A DNA stretch of 6,008 nt, taken from the NCBI GenBank assembly GCA_903950295.1, contig CAJBAP010000020.1, positions 1 to 6,008 of the forward strand, written 5' to 3'. Each line of letters starts with the position of its first letter. Position 1 is the first letter of the stretch. Of this stretch, positions 1 to 4,671 are shown piece after piece. The notes under the pieces were generated by a model. The model was not told the origin of the DNA and did not search any database. It was given only the letters and a program-made list of their open reading frames with translations. Made by a program: the position numbers and the translations under genes. The DNA is from an uncultured Rhodocyclaceae bacterium (GTDB lineage: Bacteria; Pseudomonadota; Gammaproteobacteria; Burkholderiales; Rhodocyclaceae).

Positions 1-318
1 ATGAAATCGACTGACACCTACAATGACATAAAGGAAGTCAATCTTGCCTACCTGATGCTGGCGCAAAACATGGTTCGTTCCGATCGGGAAGCCGCCGTGT
101 TTCGTCTTGGTATCAGCGAGGAGATTGCCGACATTCTGGAAACTCTTACCCCGGGGCAGGTTCTGAAAATGGCCAGTTCCGACATGCTGTTGTGCAGCTT
201 CCGTTTTGACGATTCTCTGTTGATCGATCTGTTGGCCAATCACGAGCGTGAGCGCGGTGTTGGTCACATTCACGCTGCGATTCTCGCCGCCGGCAGGCCG
301 GTCGAGTCCGTGGCCTGA
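1..318 (+). CDS. flhD: Flagellar master regulator subunit FlhD
   Basis: FlhD is the non-zinc subunit of the FlhD4C2 complex that activates early flagellar promoters with sigma-70 RNA polymerase. The 105-residue product aligns without gaps to E. coli FlhD (about 116 residues) over most of its length. Landmarks are NLAYLMLAQ at 14-22, FRLGISEE at 34-41, and LLCSFRFD at 63-70. Cys65 falls at the same number as the cysteine that forms the intersubunit disulfide in the E. coli homodimer. The C-terminus is about ten residues shorter than in E. coli and lacks its basic tail. The window begins exactly at the ATG, so the ribosome site and promoter cannot be seen; the start is supported by alignment to the family start. 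flhC follows after 35 bases, so the two are almost certainly co-transcribed. Identity is secure. Confidence 0.95.
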   Translation: MKSTDTYNDIKEVNLAYLMLAQNMVRSDREAAVFRLGISEEIADILETLTPGQVLKMASSDMLLCSFRFDDSLLIDLLANHERERGVGHIHAAILAAGRPVESVA

Positions 319-342
319 TCCCAGACAATCCCAAAAGAATTC

Positions 343-348
343 AGGAGG
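343..348 (+). promoter_or_regulatory. Strong ribosome binding site of flhC
   Basis: AGGAGG lies 5 bases before the flhC ATG at 354. It is a full match to the anti-Shine-Dalgarno core and the best ribosome site in the window. It fixes the flhC start and suggests that FlhC is translated independently of FlhD rather than by coupling. Confidence 0.85.
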
Positions 349-353
349 CTCCC

Positions 354-899
354 ATGCGTAATAAATCCGTGATCACGGAGGCGAAGGATATTGGTCTCGC
401 CATTGAACTCATCGAACTCGGCGCTCGTTTGCAACTGCTTGAGGCCGAAACCAATCTTTCCCGCGAGCGTTTGCTCAAGCTCTATAAAGAAGTGCGTGGC
501 GTTTCGCCCCCCAAGGGCATGCTGCCGTTCTCGACCGACTGGTTCATGACCTGGCAGCCGAACGTGCATGCCTCGCTGTTCATGGCCTACTTCAATTTCC
601 TCGAGCGCCACACCGGCTTGGGAGATCTTGAGCGCGTCATCAAGGCGTATCGTCTTTACGGCGAGCAGATCAAGCGTTCCAGCATGGAAAGCGTGCTGTC
701 GCTGACGCGTGCCTGGACCATGGTGCGCTTTTTCGATGCCGGCATGCTCCAGATGACCCGCTGCAAGACCTGTGGCGGCGACTTCGTGGCGCATGCGCAT
801 GACCCGAAGCGTGACTACGTTTGTGGCCTGTGCCACATGCCGGCCCGTGCCGGCAAGACGCGCCGTCCCGCTGTGGTTGCTGAAGTCGTGGCTGCCTGA
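354..899 (+). CDS. flhC: Flagellar master regulator subunit FlhC
   Basis: FlhC is the zinc-binding, DNA-contacting partner of FlhD in the cytoplasmic activator of flagellar class 2 genes. The product is 181 residues against about 192 in E. coli. The block SPPKGMLPFSTDWFMTW at 51-67 is a family signature, followed by NVHASLF at 70-76 and LTRAWTMVRF at 117-126. Four cysteines, C137 and C140 (CKTC) and C157 and C160 (CGLC), match the zinc ligands of E. coli FlhC in position and number. A basic segment, AGKTRRP, follows at 166-172. The start is fixed by the AGGAGG site. The gene closes the flhDC pair, with a terminator-like hairpin 33 bases after its stop codon. I see no damage or missing key residue. 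Confidence 0.96.
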   Translation: MRNKSVITEAKDIGLAIELIELGARLQLLEAETNLSRERLLKLYKEVRGVSPPKGMLPFSTDWFMTWQPNVHASLFMAYFNFLERHTGLGDLERVIKAYRLYGEQIKRSSMESVLSLTRAWTMVRFFDAGMLQMTRCKTCGGDFVAHAHDPKRDYVCGLCHMPARAGKTRRPAVVAEVVAA

Positions 900-931
900 C
901 GCAAAACTTTCATTGCTCCTTGTGCCTTGCC

Positions 932-972
932 GGGCACCCTGCCCTTGGTGGTGGGGTGCCTTTTTGCTTTTT
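932..972 (+). terminator. Rho-independent terminator after flhC
   Basis: GGCACCC at 933-939 pairs perfectly with GGGTGCC at 954-960. Further pairs, including G-T wobbles, extend the stem inward to about 943/950. The hairpin is followed directly by TTTTT at 961-965, then GC and TTTTT at 968-972. It lies 33 bases past the flhC stop and ends about 100 bases before motA, so it should separate the flhDC transcript from motAB-che. An outer pair of arms, CGCAAAA at 900-906 and TTTTGCG at 969-975, could also form and would occupy the second T-tract. Structure is read by eye; no folding energy was calculated. Confidence 0.75.
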
Positions 973-1061
973 GCGTCTCGATTCCATGTGCCGTGAGGTG
1001 GTATTTGCCGTTATCATGGCGCCTGTTTGCTTGCGCCGCGCCTGCGCCGGCTAAAAAATTC

Positions 1062-1065
1062 GAGG
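1062..1065 (+). promoter_or_regulatory. Ribosome binding site deciding the motA start
   Basis: GAGG lies 6 bases before the ATG at 1072. The in-frame ATG at 1027 has no comparable site and would add 15 residues (MLAPRLRRLKNSRSF) ahead of the conserved MotA N-terminus. The RBS and family alignment both favour 1072. No convincing sigma-70 or sigma-28 promoter was found in 973-1071, although the terminator upstream implies one. Confidence 0.6.
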
Positions 1066-1071
1066 TCGTTC

Positions 1072-1929
1072 ATGTTATTGCTCGTCGGCTACGTCATCGT
1101 TCTGCTTTCTGCGGTTGGTACCTATGCCGTGCACGGCAGCCTGGGTGCCCTGTGGGTGCCGCTGGAATACATTGCCATCGTCGGCCTCACCATCGGCTAT
1201 CTGGTCGCGTCCAACGGGCCGCGCTCGCTGAAGGCCGTGCTCGGCGCGATTCCCTCCGTTCTCAAGGGCTCCCCGTATAACAAGGCGCTCTACATGGACC
1301 TGCTGGCCATGTTGTTCGAGATTCTCGCCAAGGTGCGCAAGGAAGGCCTGATGTCGATCGAAAGCGACGTCGAAAATCCTGAGGCCAGTCCGGTTTTCTC
1401 GAAATATCCCTCGGTCTCCCACGATCACCATGTGATGGAGTTCATCTGCGATTACCTGCGCATGATGGTGGGCGGCAACCTCAATGCTTTCGAGATCGAG
1501 AACCTGATGGATATCGAAATCGAGACCCATCATGCCGAGGCCCACTTCCCCGCGCACATGGTGCAGGCGATGGCCGGCGCGATCCCCGCGATGGGTATCG
1601 TGGTGGCGGTGATGGGCGTGGTGAACGTGATGGGTTCGGTGGGTTCGCCGCCCGCCGTGCTGGGCAAAATGATCGGCGGTGCGTTGGTCGGCACCTTCCT
1701 CGGCATTCTGGCCTCCTATGGTTTTGTCGAGCCGATCGCCAACCAGTTGAACCAGAAGGTCGACGAGGGCAGCAAGATCTATCAGTGCATCAAGGTGGTG
1801 CTGCTATCCAGCATGAATGGTTATGCCCCGCAGGTCGCCGTCGAGTTTGGCCGCAAAGTGCTTTATTCCGGTGATCGCCCGACCTTCAGCGAGCTTGAAG
1901 AGGACTTGAAGGCGCGCAAGGGAAAGTAA
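1072..1929 (+). CDS. motA: Flagellar motor stator protein MotA
   Basis: MotA is the inner-membrane stator subunit that, with MotB, conducts ions and pushes on the rotor protein FliG. The product is 285 residues (E. coli 295). Four membrane segments lie near 1-20, 31-47, 166-187 and 199-219. A long cytoplasmic loop between the second and third carries R89 and E97 (KVRKEGLMSIESDVENP), which align with the E. coli torque residues R90 and E98. P172 (AIPAMGIV) and P221 (FVEPIA) match the conserved prolines P173 and P222 of E. coli, so the active-site framework looks intact. The start at 1072 rather than 1027 is chosen from the ribosome site and because MLLLVGYVIVL matches the family N-terminus. 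motB follows after 61 bases, a wider gap than the overlapping arrangement in E. coli. Confidence 0.95.
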   Translation: MLLLVGYVIVLLSAVGTYAVHGSLGALWVPLEYIAIVGLTIGYLVASNGPRSLKAVLGAIPSVLKGSPYNKALYMDLLAMLFEILAKVRKEGLMSIESDVENPEASPVFSKYPSVSHDHHVMEFICDYLRMMVGGNLNAFEIENLMDIEIETHHAEAHFPAHMVQAMAGAIPAMGIVVAVMGVVNVMGSVGSPPAVLGKMIGGALVGTFLGILASYGFVEPIANQLNQKVDEGSKIYQCIKVVLLSSMNGYAPQVAVEFGRKVLYSGDRPTFSELEEDLKARKGK

Positions 1930-1948
1930 ACGGCAAGTAATGTGCCGT
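1930..1948 (+). other. Small hairpin in the motA-motB gap
   Basis: ACGGCA at 1930-1935 pairs perfectly with TGCCGT at 1943-1948 across a 7-base loop, immediately after the motA stop. No T-tract follows, so it does not look like a terminator. It could stabilise the motA message end or shift the MotA/MotB ratio, but a 6-bp stem can arise by chance. Confidence 0.3.
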
Positions 1949-1990
1949 CCCGCCAGCGCCGACTTTTAGCCAATTACACACTGAGACCGC

Positions 1991-2974
1991 ATGAGCGACG
2001 ACAGCCAACAGCCAATCGTAGTCAAGAAGATCAAGAAGGGCGGTGCTGCTGGTCATGGCGGCGCTTGGAAGATCGCCTATGCCGACTTCGTGACGGCGAT
2101 GATGGCTTTCTTCCTGTTGATGTGGTTGCTCGGTTCGACCGCGAAGGGCGATCTTAAAGGCATCGCCGATTTTTTCCAGACACCACTGCTGGTCGCTATG
2201 GCGGGAGGGTCTGGCTCCGGTGATTCGTCCTCGGTGATCCAGGGTGGGGGAGAAGACCTGACGCGTGCTCATGGTCAGGTCAAGAAGGGCGATATCGAAG
2301 CTGTCAAGAAGACCATCAACCTGCAGGCGCTCAAGGCCGATTTCGAGAAAAAGGAAAAAGAGCGCCTGATGGGTCTGAAAAGCGACATCGAGGCGCTGAT
2401 CGAAGCCAGCCCCGCGCTCAAACAGTTCAAGAAGCAGATGTTGCTCGACATCACCAGCGAGGGCTTGCGCATCCAGATCGTCGATGAGCAGAATCGACCG
2501 ATGTTCGATTCGGCGAGTTCCGAGCTCAAGCCCTACACCAAGCTGATCCTGCGCGAGATCGGCCCGATGCTGAACAAGGTGGAAAACCGCATCTCCCTGT
2601 CCGGACATACGGATGCGACGCCCTTTGCAGGGGGAGATCGCGGCTTCGGCAACTGGGAGTTGTCGACTAATCGCTCTAATGCTTCGCGCCGTGAAATGGT
2701 CGCCGGCGGCTTGGACGACAGCAAGGTAATGCGTGTGACCGGTTTTGCCTCGACCGTCCTGTTCGACAAGACACAACCGCAAAGCCCGATCAACCGTCGC
2801 ATCAGCATCATCGTCCTGAACAAGCGCACCGAAGAGGCGATTCTCAACGACGGCAAAGAAGAAAAGGTGGCCGAAGTCACGGATGCCGAGCAGTTGAATG
2901 CGCAAGGTGTGCTGTCGTCCGCCGCCGTTCCATCCGCAGCTCCCGCAGCACCCGTTCTACCTGTTGCCCGTTGA
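1991..2974 (+). CDS. motB: Flagellar motor stator protein MotB
   Basis: MotB anchors the stator to peptidoglycan and supplies the ion-binding residue. The product is 327 residues (E. coli 308). A basic cytoplasmic head (1-24) leads into the single membrane helix WKIAYADFVTAMMAFFLLMW at 26-45, with the proton-carrying D32 at its E. coli number. The neighbouring residues closely match proton-type MotB rather than sodium-type PomB. A plug-like amphipathic stretch follows (about 52-66, ending FFQTPL). The periplasmic OmpA-like peptidoglycan-binding domain spans about 150-275, with ISLSGHTDATPF at 201-212 and LSTNRSNASRRE at 224-235. The last 20 or so residues form an Ala/Pro-rich tail, longer than in E. 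coli and probably disordered. The ribosome site is weak (TGAGA at 1982-1986), so translation may depend partly on motA. Confidence 0.95.
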   Translation: MSDDSQQPIVVKKIKKGGAAGHGGAWKIAYADFVTAMMAFFLLMWLLGSTAKGDLKGIADFFQTPLLVAMAGGSGSGDSSSVIQGGGEDLTRAHGQVKKGDIEAVKKTINLQALKADFEKKEKERLMGLKSDIEALIEASPALKQFKKQMLLDITSEGLRIQIVDEQNRPMFDSASSELKPYTKLILREIGPMLNKVENRISLSGHTDATPFAGGDRGFGNWELSTNRSNASRREMVAGGLDDSKVMRVTGFASTVLFDKTQPQSPINRRISIIVLNKRTEEAILNDGKEEKVAEVTDAEQLNAQGVLSSAAVPSAAPAAPVLPVAR

Positions 2975-3038
2975 ACGTCCAGGACAGACTTTGCGTCTGA
3001 CTTTGGTATTAGAATCGCCCAATAACCCCTCTTGAACA

Positions 3039-4247
3039 ATGCGCTATTTCGATAAAACCTTCTGGTTCGGCCTGATCTTTACCTTTGTCGTGGGTGGGTT
3101 TTTTTACGCCGTGAGCCCTGAGGCAGGCTTTGCTCCGGCGTTCGCCTTCCTGTTTTTGGCACTCGGTTGGCGCGCCATTGCCTTGGCCACCGGCAACAAG
3201 ACTGTCGATTCGTCCGCCGCTTATGCCGACGAGGAGCGGGCGCTGATGGAGGAGTTCCGCAATCTCCTGCGTGAGGCTGCTTCCCAGTTTTCCATCCAGT
3301 TCGAAGCCGCGCGCGGCGAACTCGGCCGGGTGCAGGATTTGTTGAAAGAAGCTATCGAAGATCTCACCCAGAGTTTTCAGGGCATGCATGCCCAGACCGA
3401 AGAGCAGCGCCAACTGACCGTTTCCGTGACGGCCGGATCTTCCGAAGGCGAATCCGAGATCAAGTTCGACGAGTTCGTGCGCGACACCTCCAACGTCATG
3501 CAGCAGGTGGTCGACAGTGTGATCGGCAACAGCAAGCTGGGCATGGAACTGGTCGAGCTGACTGACAGCATCGCCAAGCATGCCCAGGATGTGCAGGGCA
3601 TCCTTTCCGAAATTGGTGCCATTGCCAAGCAGACCAACCTGTTGGCGTTGAATGCCGCCATCGAGGCAGCGCGTGCCGGCGAGGCCGGACGGGGTTTCGC
3701 CGTGGTCGCCGACGAGGTGCGTGATCTGTCTGCCCGCACCACGCAGTTTTCGCAGCAGATCAACAAGCTCATGCAGAGCATGCAGATCTCGGTAAAGCAG
3801 ACCGAGACCGCCATTCAAGGCATGGCCAGCCAGGACATGACCTTCGCGCTCGAATCAAAACAGCAGGTCGAAAATATCATCCACACCATGGAGCAGCAAA
3901 ATACCTCGCGCATCCAGGCCATCGGTGCGCTCGGCGGCAGTGCTGTTGCCGTCGAAGCACTGGTCGGCAAGGCAATTACCGCCTTGCAGTTTCAGGACAT
4001 GGTGTCGCAGTTGCTGTCCCATATCGCCCGCCGGGTTGACGCGCTCGACGATGTGATGCGCCAACTGAATACCCTGGGTGCCACTCTCGACCGCGAAGCG
4101 GCCAGCGACGATGTGCGTGGCGCCATCGCCTCGCTGCGCGAAGAACAAGGCAAAATCACCGCCGCCCTCAAGAGTATCGAGGCGCAAACCATCAACAACC
4201 CGGTCGACCAAAAGGCAATGACCCAAGGCGACATCGAACTTTTCTGA
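3039..4247 (+). CDS. Atypical chemoreceptor with CheZ-like motifs
   Basis: This is a methyl-accepting chemotaxis-type receptor of 402 residues. Two hydrophobic segments (about 6-25 and 32-51) are joined by a loop of only some six residues, so there is no periplasmic ligand domain, and I see no HAMP domain. The receptor tip is canonical: [18 protein letters not shown] at 194-211 and [19 protein letters not shown] at 214-232, the region that binds CheA and CheW. A Gly/Ser-rich break at 131-138 interrupts the N-side coiled coil. After the tip, QFQDMVSQ at 317-324 resembles the CheZ active site (FQDLTGQ, with D143 and Q147 in E. coli). The protein ends in TQGDIELF, similar to CheY-binding peptides; the usual NWETF-type CheR tether is absent. 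Methylation sites are not clear. The ATG has no evident Shine-Dalgarno. It sits between motB (64 bases) and cheY (16 bases). The receptor family is certain; a CheZ-like role is inference. Confidence 0.9.
   Translation: MRYFDKTFWFGLIFTFVVGGFFYAVSPEAGFAPAFAFLFLALGWRAIALATGNKTVDSSAAYADEERALMEEFRNLLREAASQFSIQFEAARGELGRVQDLLKEAIEDLTQSFQGMHAQTEEQRQLTVSVTAGSSEGESEIKFDEFVRDTSNVMQQVVDSVIGNSKLGMELVELTDSIAKHAQDVQGILSEIGAIAKQTNLLALNAAIEAARAGEAGRGFAVVADEVRDLSARTTQFSQQINKLMQSMQISVKQTETAIQGMASQDMTFALESKQQVENIIHTMEQQNTSRIQAIGALGGSAVAVEALVGKAITALQFQDMVSQLLSHIARRVDALDDVMRQLNTLGATLDREAASDDVRGAIASLREEQGKITAALKSIEAQTINNPVDQKAMTQGDIELF
3987..4010 (+). other. CheZ-like DxxxQ motif in the receptor
   Basis: These bases encode residues 317-324 of the receptor, QFQDMVSQ, with D320 and Q324 spaced as the catalytic Asp and Gln of CheZ (D143 and Q147 in E. 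coli). The flanking phenylalanine and glutamine also match (FQD). In CheZ the glutamine positions the water that attacks CheY-P and the aspartate contacts a CheY lysine. The segment is predicted helical, as in CheZ. The similarity is short and could be convergent. Confidence 0.5.
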
Positions 4248-4251
4248 ATAC

Positions 4252-4255
4252 AGGA
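4252..4255 (+). promoter_or_regulatory. Ribosome binding site of cheY
   Basis: AGGA lies 8 bases before the cheY ATG at 4264, within the 16-base gap after the receptor stop. With so little room for a promoter, cheY is probably transcribed with the receptor gene. Confidence 0.65.
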
Positions 4256-4263
4256 ACTACACC

Positions 4264-4629
4264 ATGGCCAAATCCATTCTTGCGATTGACGATTCTGCCT
4301 CCATCCGTCAGATGGTGGGATTTACCCTCAAAAGTTCTGGCTATGAGGTGACTGAGGCCGTGGATGGCATGGATGGACTCGAAAAGGCGAAGGGTAAAAC
4401 CTTCAACCTCATTCTGACTGACCAGAACATGCCGCGCATGGATGGGCTGACGTTGATCAAGAGTCTGCGCGCGCTGCCGCAGTACAAGACCGTGCCGATC
4501 CTCATGCTGACGACCGAATCGTCCGACGCGATGAAGCAGCAAGGCAAGGCGGCGGGTGCGACCGGTTGGCTGGTCAAACCCTTCGATCCGCAAAAGCTTG
4601 TCGAGGTTGTCAAAAAAGTGATCGGCTGA
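4264..4629 (+). CDS. cheY: Chemotaxis response regulator CheY
   Basis: This is a single-domain receiver of 121 residues (E. coli CheY 129). When phosphorylated by CheA, CheY binds the flagellar switch and changes rotation. Metal-binding acidic residues are D9 and D10 (LAIDDSAS), the phosphoacceptor is D53 (LTDQNMPRMDG), the switch threonine is T83 (MLTTE), and the conserved lysine is K105 (VKPF). These match E. coli D12, D13, D57, T87 and K109. The position of E. coli Tyr106, the other switch aromatic, is W102 (TGWLVKPF). There is no output domain. It sits 16 bases after the receptor and 42 bases before cheA, so its kinase and probable partners are adjacent. Because many bacteria carry several cheY copies, I cannot tell from this window whether it is the main motor-binding CheY or an auxiliary one. 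Confidence 0.92.
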   Translation: MAKSILAIDDSASIRQMVGFTLKSSGYEVTEAVDGMDGLEKAKGKTFNLILTDQNMPRMDGLTLIKSLRALPQYKTVPILMLTTESSDAMKQQGKAAGATGWLVKPFDPQKLVEVVKKVIG

Positions 4630-4662
4630 ATGCCGGTTCGCCGTTTCTCCTGATTGTTACGC

Positions 4663-4667
4663 GGAGG
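4663..4667 (+). promoter_or_regulatory. Ribosome binding site deciding the cheA start
   Basis: GGAGG lies 4 bases before the ATG at 4672. The in-frame ATG at 4684 would be 16 bases away, which is too far, so 4672 is the better start. It also puts the phosphoacceptor histidine at residue 48, as in E. coli. Confidence 0.75.
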
Positions 4668-4671
4668 CGAC

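Noticed and set aside
270..836. A 188-codon minus-strand frame opposite flhC
   Set aside because: It is the antisense shadow of flhC, which has all its zinc cysteines and a strong ribosome site. The minus-strand product has no recognisable motif.
999..1015. Possible motA promoter: GCCGTTAT at 1007 resembling a sigma-28 -10 box, and TATTTGCCGTTA resembling an FlhDC half-site
   Set aside because: No TAAA-like -35 sits at the proper distance, and no second FlhDC half-site occurs upstream. The matches are partial.
1027..1071. Upstream in-frame ATG for motA adding 15 residues
   Set aside because: No ribosome site precedes it, and family alignment begins at the ATG at 1072, which has GAGG at proper distance.
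1940..1969. Nine-codon frame between motA and motB as a leader peptide
   Set aside because: There is no ribosome site and no sign of attenuation structure; such short frames arise by chance.
1886..2905. A 339-codon open frame on the minus strand opposite motB
   Set aside because: It lies wholly over motB and the end of motA, both certain genes; the translation shows no recognisable family and has the composition expected of an antisense shadow in GC-rich DNA.
2985..2999. Inverted repeat CAGAC/GTCTG after motB as a terminator
   Set aside because: The stem is only 5 bp and no T-tract follows, so termination is unlikely. It may be chance.
3020..3050. CGCTATTTC at 3042 matching an FlhDC half-site, with CAATAACC at 3020 as a poor second half
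   Set aside because: The pair would straddle the receptor start codon with too long a spacer, and activator sites lie upstream of promoters. The bases simply encode Arg-Tyr-Phe.
3099..3105. Run of seven T's in the receptor gene as a phase-variable tract
   Set aside because: Seven bases is short for slippage-based switching, and the run encodes Phe-Phe-Tyr in a membrane helix, where such runs are expected. The frame is intact.
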